A DNA stretch of 64,000 nucleotides from NCBI RefSeq assembly GCF_900166635.1, contig NZ_LT800497.1:2466344-2530343 (forward strand). The letters run 5' to 3'. Positions 25,957 to 34,276 of this stretch are shown one piece after another; positions within the stretch are counted from its first letter, which is position 1; each line of letters starts with the position of its first letter. The notes below the pieces were generated by a model. It was given only the letters and a program-made list of their open reading frames with translations, did no database searches and had not been told where the DNA came from. The DNA comes from Oceanobacillus timonensis. Lineage in GTDB: Bacteria; Bacillota; Bacilli; Bacillales; Amphibacillaceae. The translations under genes were made by a program, and so were the position numbers.

Positions 25957-26038
25957 GTTGTTCCACTCCTTTTTCTAATAATGCTAAAACAGTTTTTGTG
26001 TCTCCTTCTGCTGCTGCTAAAATAAACTTTTGCTCCAA
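25910..26038 (-). pseudogene. 42-codon ankyrin-repeat-like ORF overlapping the deaminase
   Basis: TTG start at 26038 with a strong AGGAGG eight bases upstream. The product starts MEQKFILAAAEGDTKTVLA and continues LLEKGVE, a good match to the first helix-turn-helix of ankyrin repeats (xAAxxGDxxxVxxLLExGA). The frame then runs into the deaminase coding region and stops at 25910. It looks like the 5' end of an ankyrin-repeat gene cut by deletion next to the deaminase start. Alternatively it is a short leader ORF that couples ribosomes to the deaminase. Confidence 0.6.
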
Positions 26039-26153
26039 ATTGATTTCCTCCTTTTTTTCTTTCTGTATGGAAGCATCTTCATCCGTTTTTACAGTTGTAC
26101 TGTGATAAAAATATAATCATTTTCATAATAACCTGTACCCTGATGTAAATATG

Positions 26154-26179
26154 TTATCATGAAGATGATTATATGATAA
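26154..26179. promoter_or_regulatory. Probable LysR operator
   Basis: TTATCAT (26154-26160), 12 bases, ATGATAA (26173-26179): an inverted repeat 60 bases before the lysR start, in the divergent region shared with the deaminase operon. Size and place suit a LysR recognition site. Confidence 0.5.
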
Positions 26180-26239
26180 ATATTAATTAAATTATAATTA
26201 CTTATCTTTTTCATATATAAAGTAGAAAGGATGTTTATG

Positions 26240-27115
26240 ATGGATATTAGGCAGCTGCGTTATTTTATTGCCATTGTAGAAGAAAGGAAAATTTCCGCCG
26301 CCGCGAAAAGGCTACATATATCTCAACCGCCCTTAAGCCAGCAATTGAAAGCCATGGAAGAGGAACTCGGCTCTACATTAGTCGAGAGAAGCGGTAAATT
26401 TTTAGAAATGACAGAGGCGGGAAAAGCTCTTTATACAAAGGCGCAGCAAATAACTCAATTAATGGAAGAAACCAAAACAGAGGTAAAAGAGGTTGGCAAA
26501 GGGGTCAATGGAAGTCTCGCTATTGGCGTCAACACCTTTTCTGTTAGCGAATTGCCGCAGATACTTGAACAATTTCAAAGAGAATTCCCAAAGATTACGT
26601 ATAAAATCCAACAAAATGAATCTTCTCATCTTTGTCAATTGGTCAGGGACAGAATGGTGGAACTGGCAATTATCCGCATGCCACTCGATTTGGATGATTT
26701 TTCTGTACTTCATCTCTATAACGACCCTTTTTATTTCATCACGTCTAAGGAGTACACATCATTGGATAAAGAAGTGTCCCTTGCTGAAATCCAACATTAC
26801 CCACTCCTATTTCCAAGTACAGAAGGGTTAGGTGTGCACTATTTAATGATAGAGGCGTTTTCTCGATTTAGACTACACCCTCATATGATTGGGGAATGTT
26901 CTGATATTAGTCTTCTATTGGATCTTGTTTCATCAGGGTTTGCTGCATCTATTGTTCCAGAAACGCTACTGAAGCGATATCGAGGATACTCCATAAATAC
27001 TTATCGAATATCAAATGCGATGGAGTTAAATGGACCAGTCGGATTAATATGGCTCAAAGATCATCGCTTGTCCAAATCCGCTCAGCATTTTATAGAGATG
27101 ATTCAAAAAGAATAA
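26240..27115 (+). CDS. LysR family transcriptional regulator
   Basis: Regulator of 291 residues. N-terminal winged HTH (MDIRQLRYFIAIVEERKISAAAKRLHISQPPLSQQ, about 1-60), then the periplasmic-binding-like effector domain. ATG 26240 has AAAGGA 8 bases upstream; two in-frame ATGs lie just before it. It is transcribed divergently from the deaminase operon, and a dyad sits between them, so it probably activates that operon in response to a pyrimidine- or purine-related ligand. A terminator-like hairpin lies at 27284-27326. Confidence 0.85.
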   Translation: MDIRQLRYFIAIVEERKISAAAKRLHISQPPLSQQLKAMEEELGSTLVERSGKFLEMTEAGKALYTKAQQITQLMEETKTEVKEVGKGVNGSLAIGVNTFSVSELPQILEQFQREFPKITYKIQQNESSHLCQLVRDRMVELAIIRMPLDLDDFSVLHLYNDPFYFITSKEYTSLDKEVSLAEIQHYPLLFPSTEGLGVHYLMIEAFSRFRLHPHMIGECSDISLLLDLVSSGFAASIVPETLLKRYRGYSINTYRISNAMELNGPVGLIWLKDHRLSKSAQHFIEMIQKE

Positions 27116-27283
27116 TAACTCCCTCGTTCAGTTGTTACGTTTCATGCCTTGCTGTTTGATTTTGTTCACCAGCTTTTTATCGTATGTTCAATAGGATATC
27201 TTATGAAAATATATCCAGGACATCTCTATACGTATTCCGTAATAAGCTATATGTTCAATGCTTCATTACGTTTCTACAAAAAT

Positions 27284-27326
27284 CTCCTAAAAATCATTAA
27301 CTTTTATGACTTTTAGGAGGTTTTTT
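27284..27326 (+). terminator. Rho-independent terminator
   Basis: CTCCTAAAA (27284-27292) pairs with TTTTAGGAG (27311-27319), followed by TTTTTT. It lies about 170 bases beyond the lysR stop. Confidence 0.6.
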
Positions 27327-27414
27327 GTTTGGTATTGATGTAATTAAATGGATATTGCATGCTTTGTTATTTCATAGTCTATTTACTATATAAGACCAGC
27401 AGATTATACACCCT

Positions 27415-28962
27415 TTAATTCAAACCCTTTTCATCATCATCTACCACCATATAAGGCCGCATCATATCATAATCTTCATGCTCTAAAATATGACAGTGCC
27501 ACACAAACTCGCCACTATATGGTGCAAATTTGGCAATCACTCGGGTGATGGTTGCAGCAGGTGCTTCGATGGTATCTTTCCAGCCGCGATGGTTTGCTGC
27601 CGGCGCAATTGGCGATCCTGTAAATATGATTTTGCCATCTTTATTATATTGCTCCAGGTCAAATGGCTGATGCTCCAATACTTGAAATTGGACTAGATGA
27701 ATATGCATTGGGTGAGAGAAATTGGTTGTATTTGTAAAAGCCCACATCTCTGTTGTCCCCAGCCGCGGGTTTTCTGTAATCGGGTCATGCCAGTGTTTAT
27801 TGTTGAGAAGTAATAAAGGACGGTCAAATTCATCATCAGACCCAACTAATTTTAAATAGCGAATCGCAGAAATGTTATTTTGTTTTAATGACGGAATAAC
27901 CGATAAAGCTGCAGGCAAAAAACTTTGATCTTTCTTTTTTAACGACTTTGTAACACGAAACTGCATAATATCTCCCGTGTCGTCGTTGGGATCAGCATCG
28001 GCTCCTAAATCATTTTTTAATACAACCGACTGACCAGCTGCTTTGGAAAAATCAATAATGACATCGATTCGTTCTGCTGGCTGAAAACCGATTGTTTCCA
28101 TTTCGACAGGATGTCTAAGCAGCCCGCCATCAGAGCCGATTTGTTGAAAGGCTATATCAGAGTCAAGCTGTAACTGGTAGGATCTCGTATTGGAAGCATT
28201 TAAAATCCGAAAACGATATTTTCTTGGTTCTACCTCTAAATATGGCCATGCCTTTCCATTAACCAATATGGTATCTCCATTAAACGTTGGCAGAATAGAA
28301 GGGTTCGGTAAATCTTCAGTTGCATCATCAGGCTGTGATGGATAAAATAAGGAACCATCTGCGTTCAAACTTCGGTCTGTAATCATAAGCGGAATTTCAT
28401 AGTCCCCAGCGGGCAGATTCAATGATTTCTCATGTTCGTCCCGAAGTATATACATTCCTGCAAGTCCTGCATATACATTCAGCCGCGTAATTCCCATTGC
28501 ATGATCATGATACCAAAGCAAGCTTCCGCGCTGATGATTCGGATACGTAAATGTTTTTCTTGAGAAAACAGGGCCGGTCTCCTGAAAATGATTGGTGTAC
28601 CATGCTTCTGGATGTCCATCACTATCCGGTTTCGTTTCGATGCCATGTAAATGTACCACAGTGCGTACAGCAGGAAGCTGATCAAGGCCATGAATGGATA
28701 CATCAACAGGAAGCAGATGCTTATTTGGTAATTGGTTCAACCAAGTCACATGAACCGGATCGTCACGATTTGCCTCAATGATTGGACCGGGAAACTGACC
28801 GTTATATCCCCATAAAGTGGTTGCTGGTAAATCACGATGCAGCTTGCGCTTAAATTGCTTCATCGCGATTTCATAATGAACCCCATCCTTTGCTTTTTGA
28901 TCAGGCTTTAAAACCTGCATGTTTGGAAGCTGATCCACAAATTTTTCTAGCTTGCGGCGCAT
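27415..28962 (-). CDS. cotA: CotA-type multicopper oxidase (laccase/bilirubin oxidase)
   Basis: Three-domain multicopper oxidase of 515 residues, the length of B. subtilis CotA (513). Copper ligands: HLHG (H104, H106), WYHDH (H152, H154), HPMHIH near residue 425, and WHCHILEHEDYDMM (H489, Cys490, H491, H495, axial Met). There is no signal peptide, as in the CotA spore-coat laccase, which reaches the coat from the mother cell. It oxidises phenols, bilirubin and similar substrates with reduction of O2 to water. Monocistronic. No sigma-K promoter was identified with confidence. Confidence 0.9.
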   Translation of the reverse strand: MRRKLEKFVDQLPNMQVLKPDQKAKDGVHYEIAMKQFKRKLHRDLPATTLWGYNGQFPGPIIEANRDDPVHVTWLNQLPNKHLLPVDVSIHGLDQLPAVRTVVHLHGIETKPDSDGHPEAWYTNHFQETGPVFSRKTFTYPNHQRGSLLWYHDHAMGITRLNVYAGLAGMYILRDEHEKSLNLPAGDYEIPLMITDRSLNADGSLFYPSQPDDATEDLPNPSILPTFNGDTILVNGKAWPYLEVEPRKYRFRILNASNTRSYQLQLDSDIAFQQIGSDGGLLRHPVEMETIGFQPAERIDVIIDFSKAAGQSVVLKNDLGADADPNDDTGDIMQFRVTKSLKKKDQSFLPAALSVIPSLKQNNISAIRYLKLVGSDDEFDRPLLLLNNKHWHDPITENPRLGTTEMWAFTNTTNFSHPMHIHLVQFQVLEHQPFDLEQYNKDGKIIFTGSPIAPAANHRGWKDTIEAPAATITRVIAKFAPYSGEFVWHCHILEHEDYDMMRPYMVVDDDEKGLN

Positions 28963-29274
28963 TCGTATTCACCCCATTTCTTTATAGTAGTAAATGTAAC
29001 CAGGAGCAAAAAAGTGCAAAGCTGATATACTTGAGCGCTAAAAGAGTTAGGGGGAATATAAAGTAAAAATGGATTCATTTCTTGTAGTGGGTGTTTTATA
29101 GCCAGTTACACTGCGATAAAACCTGCACTTTAGCGACTGGGCATGGGTGATGTAAACGCATAAACCCCTTTAGATAATACATTCAAAGCTATTAAATGAA
29201 ATATAGAACAGAAGTTGCCAAAAATTTTTAAGGTTTGAAGCATACCCTTCTGCTTCCCTTTTTCAACCAATAAT
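28963..29274. other. Intergenic, no gene seen
   Basis: 312 AT-rich bases upstream of the laccase gene; no ORF with a ribosome site, no strong hairpin. Confidence 0.3.
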
Positions 29275-30399
29275 CTAATTTACTTTTGGTTTCAAAAGTA
29301 AGGTTACATAACCAATGATAGAAGCTCCAATAAAAAGAACGTAATATCCAGATATATCGGCTATCTGTCCAGATAAAATGGACCCTATAGACTGTCCCAG
29401 CGCGAGTATTAAGAATGGTACACCAAGCCCGAATGACGGATTCGTCTTGAATACGGAGATCCCCCAAACAATCAATACTCCTGTCATGAAAATATAAGAA
29501 CTGCCAAAAAAAGCTGGTGAAAGGAATCCCATTATCACATTCTCTGGAAATACCCCTAGAATAAAGGACGAAGTGGATAATATGAATACAGAAACTCTGT
29601 ACGCACGCACTAAACCGAAATGATTAATAAACACGCCTGCAGTTCCTCCTAATAAGCCTGCAGCTCCTATAATTACCCAAAACCATTCTCCTAAATATGC
29701 TGGAACACGGTCTAAATTTAACACGAAGTCTCTGGAAAATGTCCAATAGGCAGAACACGAGATTCCTATAACTAAAGATGCAATAATTAACTGAATAGAG
29801 TGGCTCCATTCTTTTTTAGAACAACCTGCCGTCCCCTTCTCCTCCGAAATCACTTGTTTTGGAAGCACTTTATAATTTGCAATAAGTACAAAAATAGCAA
29901 TGACCATAAATATCAAATATGTCTCTCTCCAGCTATCAGCCATCACTATAGCAATAGCCCCTGTGAAAGCTGTCCCTATACTTGTACCAGAATTAATCCA
30001 TGAATTCGCTTGATTTTGTAATCCTGTTTCTACATGATTATTTACGATAGCAGCATATGGCGGAGAGGAGAATCCAGTGCTCATCCCTGCTAAAAATATA
30101 CCTAAGCCTAAAAAGATAGGATTGGGAGAAACAGAGATAATCCCTAACCCTATAATAGAGGATAATCCGGCTATCATAAGAATTGTTTTAGAAGTAATCT
30201 TCTTAGAAAATATCATTGCAAATAGGATTGCAATACAGTAAGCAATGTACGATAAAGATGAAATAAATCCACTGGTTGATGGATTCATAGGAATTGTTTC
30301 ACTAATATATGGGAGCATTAAACCATAACTAAACCGAGATAACCCATATGTGACAGCAATCATAGGCAAGCCTATTGCTATCAATTTCTTTGCATCCAT
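29275..30399 (-). CDS. MFS transporter (YbfB/YjiJ-like)
   Basis: Permease of about 374 residues with twelve predicted helices. The start of helix 1 and loop, GLPMIAVTYGLSRFSYGLMLPYI, matches YbfB/YjiJ-like MFS members. ATG 30399 has GGGGGAG 8 bases upstream; the frame extends three codons to a GTG. A copy of the motif AACGTTCATTATAAAA lies 27 bases upstream (30426-30442) and recurs in front of the tetR gene at 30516, so the TetR probably represses this transporter. Confidence 0.8.
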   Translation of the reverse strand: MDAKKLIAIGLPMIAVTYGLSRFSYGLMLPYISETIPMNPSTSGFISSLSYIAYCIAILFAMIFSKKITSKTILMIAGLSSIIGLGIISVSPNPIFLGLGIFLAGMSTGFSSPPYAAIVNNHVETGLQNQANSWINSGTSIGTAFTGAIAIVMADSWRETYLIFMVIAIFVLIANYKVLPKQVISEEKGTAGCSKKEWSHSIQLIIASLVIGISCSAYWTFSRDFVLNLDRVPAYLGEWFWVIIGAAGLLGGTAGVFINHFGLVRAYRVSVFILSTSSFILGVFPENVIMGFLSPAFFGSSYIFMTGVLIVWGISVFKTNPSFGLGVPFLILALGQSIGSILSGQIADISGYYVLFIGASIIGYVTLLLKPKVN

Positions 30400-30425
30400 A
30401 AAATCCACTCCCCCTTTTTATATAT

Positions 30426-30442
30426 AACGTTCATTATAAAAA
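30426..30442. promoter_or_regulatory. Shared TetR operator, transporter copy
   Basis: AACGTTCATTATAAAAA, 17 bases, identical but for the last position to the sequence at 31078-31094 in front of tetR. It sits between the transporter start and the tetR gene. Confidence 0.65.
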
Positions 30443-30515
30443 CAATTAAAAAATATAGGAGGCAATCTTAAAATTTTGAAATTACGATGTCCTCCACTTA
30501 TATCTATAGCATTTA

Positions 30516-31055
30516 TTATACAGAAACCTGCATTCTTTTTGATAATTCCATTGCAGTATCTTTTAACTCATCCAAATCAAGTATTTGATCCATTGATGTT
30601 AATCCCTCTAACATAACGGAAATTTGCACACTAAGCGATTTGGAATTTAAATCCTTTTCCATTTTTTCCAGGAGTTTTCTCTTATGCGCTTTGCTTAGTG
30701 AAACAATTTCTTCGTTTACACCCTCGTATTCTTGTTTAGCCCTTAAAAACAAGCAACCATTGAAACCAGCTGTTTTTAACCAATTAATATGAGCATTAAT
30801 AAGGGATTGTATATATGAATGAATGCCACTCCCCTTATCAAATTCATCCTCTAACAATCGGAAATACCTTTTTTCTCTTTGAGTTAATATTTCTTTTATC
30901 AATTCTTCTTTTGATTGAAAATGATAATACATCGTCATCGGAGCAACGCCAGCTTGATTTAATATGCTTTTCACACCAACCGCATGAAATCCGTGTTCAT
31001 AAAATAATTTCTCAGCTGTTTGAATAATTGCTTCTTTTTTCTGTGATTTTTTCAT
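30516..31055 (-). CDS. TetR family regulator
   Basis: Repressor of 179 residues with a typical HTH (GFHAVGVKSILNQAGVAPMTMYYHFQSKEEL, about 22-52). It lies upstream of the YbfB-like transporter on the same strand, with a repeated operator-like motif in front of each gene. AAAGGAG lies 7 bases before the ATG. It probably controls itself and the transporter. Confidence 0.85.
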   Translation of the reverse strand: MKKSQKKEAIIQTAEKLFYEHGFHAVGVKSILNQAGVAPMTMYYHFQSKEELIKEILTQREKRYFRLLEDEFDKGSGIHSYIQSLINAHINWLKTAGFNGCLFLRAKQEYEGVNEEIVSLSKAHKRKLLEKMEKDLNSKSLSVQISVMLEGLTSMDQILDLDELKDTAMELSKRMQVSV

Positions 31056-31075
31056 AAGATAACTCCTTTTTATAT

Positions 31076-31094
31076 TGAACGTTCATTATAAAAA
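31076..31094. promoter_or_regulatory. Shared TetR operator, tetR copy
   Basis: Palindrome TGAACGTTCA (31076-31085) followed by TTATAAAAA. On the minus strand TATAAT overlaps it as the tetR -10. Confidence 0.65.
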
Positions 31095-31335
31095 TAACAT
31101 ATCACTTATTGTATGACAAGACACTTAAAAAGGTTTGCTATTTCCAAAATAAATCTAGTTAACCAACCTTTATTCAGGATTTATATTATCCATAGCAACA
31201 ACAGGATGATTTTCATTATATTAGACCAAACAATCTAATTTCCATAAAGTTTGACTATTTCATCTAACTTTTGCTATATTTGATGATATAATCAAACTTG
31301 CCGCTGTAGTGGATAAGGAAGGAGTTGTTTTATGC

Positions 31336-32112
31336 ATGGCAAATGAAGTTTCCATCTTCATCATGGATATAAGTAATTCATCGAATGAAAATATCGGGAA
31401 AGCATTAAGTGATTACCTGGAGCAATTAAAAGAAAATATTTCTCGATGGACGGAAAATACAGCGGTAACACAAATCAGTCACCGCGCCGGGGATGAATTG
31501 GTACTTATAAGCAGTGGCTACGCAACAGCATATACACTTGCTTTTTATATCAGCCGCATTTGGAAATTTACGGATCATCCGCCTTATTTCGGCCTATCAT
31601 TCGGTACGATTCAAGAAGATGTAAGAGACATAAATATAGAAACGTGGATTCATCCATTAATGAAACAAGCAAGAAACGCCAATGATTACCTAAAAAAACA
31701 AATGGACAGGTGGCTATTTCGATTTGCATTACCTGACTCATCGAATGAACAAACCTTCACGGCTTTTAGTAGACAGTTCGAAACATTAATCAATTCGAAT
31801 TTAATGCTGAAGCAGGAACAAATTAACGAACAAACCGCAATACAATCTCTCGTCTGCTCTTTGTATTTCATACTCGGCCAACAAAAAAAGGTAAGCCAAT
31901 ATTTGAAAAGAACAACAGCCACCATATCTCATCATATGAAACAGGGTAAAACACAAGTCATCTTGCGTGCTTTTGAGGATATTGTAAAGGTGCTGGACTC
32001 ATTAGGCACACAAGAGAAACAGCGTCTAACGGATAAGCTGCAAACAAATATGAGACAACAGATTAGCCAACATTTACCTGATTATTTCCCGGAAGAAAGG
32101 AGATTATCATGA
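31336..32112 (+). CDS. SatD-like protein
   Basis: Soluble protein of about 258 residues. The beginning, VSIFIMDISNSS, then HRAGDELVLISSGYATAY and FGLSFGTIQ, fits the SatD family pattern (an N-terminal strand ending in D, then a GDE motif), named after an acid-tolerance locus of Streptococcus mutans. It is followed, with an ATGA overlap, by a DUF3307 membrane protein, the usual partner in this family. GGAAGGAG precedes ATG 31336; the GTG at 31309 is less likely. The promoter may be TTGACT (31251-31256), 18 bases, TATATT. Molecular function unknown. Confidence 0.55.
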   Translation: MANEVSIFIMDISNSSNENIGKALSDYLEQLKENISRWTENTAVTQISHRAGDELVLISSGYATAYTLAFYISRIWKFTDHPPYFGLSFGTIQEDVRDINIETWIHPLMKQARNANDYLKKQMDRWLFRFALPDSSNEQTFTAFSRQFETLINSNLMLKQEQINEQTAIQSLVCSLYFILGQQKKVSQYLKRTTATISHHMKQGKTQVILRAFEDIVKVLDSLGTQEKQRLTDKLQTNMRQQISQHLPDYFPEERRLS

Positions 32113-32984
32113 CAACACTTATGCTTCTGCTGGCGCATTTGATTGCTGATTTTTGGCTGCAATCAGACCAGATGGTGAAACATAAAATCAAATATTTAAA
32201 GAAACACATCTTTCACCATCTGCTGACAACAGGTATCGCACTTATCATTATTTGGGGTTACCAATATGCATTTCAACATATCATGAGTTATTTGATTTTA
32301 CCATTAGTTTTTATTATGATTACGCACCTTCTAATTGATTTAGTGAAAATAAAATTTATAGACTCCCTTCCCAAAAGTCCGACGGATAATATGAAAAAAC
32401 TCGGGTATTTTCTGGCAGATCAAGCCTTACACGTTATGATGATACTCACGGCCTGTATGCTTTTCTTTCATATGACAACGGCAGAGATGGCAGCTAGTCT
32501 TTTAAACTTAAATAATGGTACAAACCGTTTAAGTCTGTCCAATACCGCATTATTTATTATCCTCATTTACATTTTAGCAACAAGTGTCAGCGGTCATATT
32601 GTAAAGTTTATCATCGGCTCTCTGCCATCTGAATTTGCCAATTTTGAAGGTGAACTGACATTAAAAAATCAAATTGCCGCCGGGAAGGAACAAATTCGGC
32701 CGGAGATGGACAAGCATTTTACGGAGGAATATCACTATTTCACATACTCCGCCCCGCTTCGCTCGCGCGGCAAACTTATCGGTTATCTGGAAAGATTGCT
32801 GGTGATTCTATTAACAGCAGTTGGTGCTTATCCGTCCATCGCTTTTATTATCGCTGCCAAGTCCATTGCACGATTTAAACAGTTAGATGACCGAAACTGG
32901 GCGGAATATTTCTTATTAGGTACGCTCTCTTCCATTTTCTTAGGATTGGTACTTGGGCTTATTGTGCAGGGAGTTCTTACGTAG
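32109..32984 (+). CDS. DUF3307 membrane protein (SatE-like partner)
   Basis: Integral membrane protein of 291 residues with six to seven predicted helices. The N-terminal LLLAHLIADFWLQSDQMVKHK is the hallmark of DUF3307, with HXXXH/D-type polar residues inside the membrane (AHLIADF, ITHLLIDLVK, FLADQALHV). A cytoplasmic stretch (about 175-215) divides it. It overlaps the SatD-like gene by 4 bases, so the two act together. Histidines and aspartates in the helices hint at metal binding or catalysis, which is inference. A terminator follows. Confidence 0.7.
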   Translation: MTTLMLLLAHLIADFWLQSDQMVKHKIKYLKKHIFHHLLTTGIALIIIWGYQYAFQHIMSYLILPLVFIMITHLLIDLVKIKFIDSLPKSPTDNMKKLGYFLADQALHVMMILTACMLFFHMTTAEMAASLLNLNNGTNRLSLSNTALFIILIYILATSVSGHIVKFIIGSLPSEFANFEGELTLKNQIAAGKEQIRPEMDKHFTEEYHYFTYSAPLRSRGKLIGYLERLLVILLTAVGAYPSIAFIIAAKSIARFKQLDDRNWAEYFLLGTLSSIFLGLVLGLIVQGVLT

Positions 32985-33031
32985 CCGGTAAGAAATATTT
33001 CGTTAAATTGACTTTTTCCTTTAGCAAAAAA

Positions 33032-33062
33032 TCAGGCTGCTGCATATTGCTCAGCAGCCTGA
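33032..33062. terminator. Bidirectional terminator
   Basis: TCAGGCTGCTG (33032-33042) pairs with CAGCAGCCTGA (33052-33062), between convergent genes at 32984 (+) and 33092 (-); T-rich in the minus direction. Confidence 0.8.
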
Positions 33063-33091
33063 AATATCTTTTTCTTTGCGCATGATTGTAC

Positions 33092-34030
33092 TTACTTGAT
33101 TTGAATCACAATTTTTCCTTTCGCATGATGGGTTTCGCTCAAACGATGGGCTTCTTTTAAACCATTCTCTGTAAGCGGGAAAGTATGTCCAATATACGCT
33201 TTTAATTTCCCGTCTTCCATCAGCTTCCCTAATTCCGACAGTTCTTTTCCATCGGGCTCAAGCCATAAGGACCCTGCCTTGATTCCTTTTTGTTTGGCTG
33301 CCTTTTCATCTGGCTGTCCTGCGATGGAAACCAGCCGCCCGCCTTCTTTTAATACCTGGAAGCTTTTATTCAGGATTTCACCACCAAGCGTGTCTACGAC
33401 AATATCATAATCTTGCAGGACTTCTTCAAAGTCTTCCTCTTTATAATTAATGAACTGGTCGACGCCTAATTCTTTTAAAAATGCCTCATTTTTCCCGCTT
33501 GCAGTCGAAGCGACATAGGCACCGAAGCTTTTAGCAATCTGAATGGCCATGCTGCCGACACCGCCAGAACCGGCATGAATCAACACGTTATCGCCTTCTT
33601 TTATTTCAGAGAAGTTCACAAGACATTGCCAAGCAGTGAGACCTGCAAGCGGAACAGCTGCCGCTTCTTCAAAACTGCTATTTTTCGGTTTCATCGCCAG
33701 CAGTTCTTCATCTACCGCTGTATAGGAAGCATACGTGCCATTTGGTGTAAGATCCGGTCTAGCAAATACCTCATCACCCACTTGAAAGGCGGTGACATTT
33801 TTACCGACTTGTTTAATAACACCTGCTGCGTCCCATCCCAAAATAATTGGAAATTCAAAAGGAACACCTTCCTGCAGGTAACCTTCGCGCAGTTTCCAGT
33901 CAATTGGATTAATAGACGTAGCGTGCATTTCTACTAATACCTGATTATCTTTTATTTCCGGAATTGGGATATCATCTTTTTCTTTTAGCTGATCTGCATC
34001 GCCGTATTGGTCGATAATAATTGCTTTCAT
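33092..34030 (-). CDS. NADP-dependent quinone oxidoreductase-like MDR protein
   Basis: Medium-chain dehydrogenase/reductase of 312 residues without the structural zinc cysteines, so of the quinone-reductase/enoyl-reductase branch. N-terminal GroES-like domain (ATSINPIDWKLREG), cofactor site HAGSGGVGSMAIQIAK (about 145-160). ATG 34030 has GGAGG 8 bases upstream; the frame extends 23 codons further without a site. The reaction is likely NADPH reduction of a quinone or an alpha,beta-unsaturated carbonyl. Monocistronic, upstream of a bidirectional terminator. Confidence 0.85.
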   Translation of the reverse strand: MKAIIIDQYGDADQLKEKDDIPIPEIKDNQVLVEMHATSINPIDWKLREGYLQEGVPFEFPIILGWDAAGVIKQVGKNVTAFQVGDEVFARPDLTPNGTYASYTAVDEELLAMKPKNSSFEEAAAVPLAGLTAWQCLVNFSEIKEGDNVLIHAGSGGVGSMAIQIAKSFGAYVASTASGKNEAFLKELGVDQFINYKEEDFEEVLQDYDIVVDTLGGEILNKSFQVLKEGGRLVSIAGQPDEKAAKQKGIKAGSLWLEPDGKELSELGKLMEDGKLKAYIGHTFPLTENGLKEAHRLSETHHAKGKIVIQIK

Positions 34031-34217
34031 GGTCAAAACCTCCAGCGTATGTTTTTCTGTTGCATTGTCCATATTATCAAACGGATTTCGCTTAAACAAT
34101 CAACTCAAACTTGCTTAATAAACTTATATAGATTTGGTAAATCATGCATTTCATATCTCAGACATGATAACGTTTATGACAAATACATATTCCCGCATAA
34201 AGCTCTAAAGAAAAACA

Positions 34218-34246
34218 GCAAATTACGCGCTGTTATCGTAATTTGA
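34218..34246 (-). terminator. Rho-independent terminator of the catalase gene
   Basis: CAAATTACG (34219-34227) pairs with CGTAATTTG (34237-34245), with further pairing outside, and ends in TTTTTC on the minus strand. Confidence 0.65.
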
Positions 34247-34276
34247 TGCTTTCTTCCTTCTATACACATATTTCCC

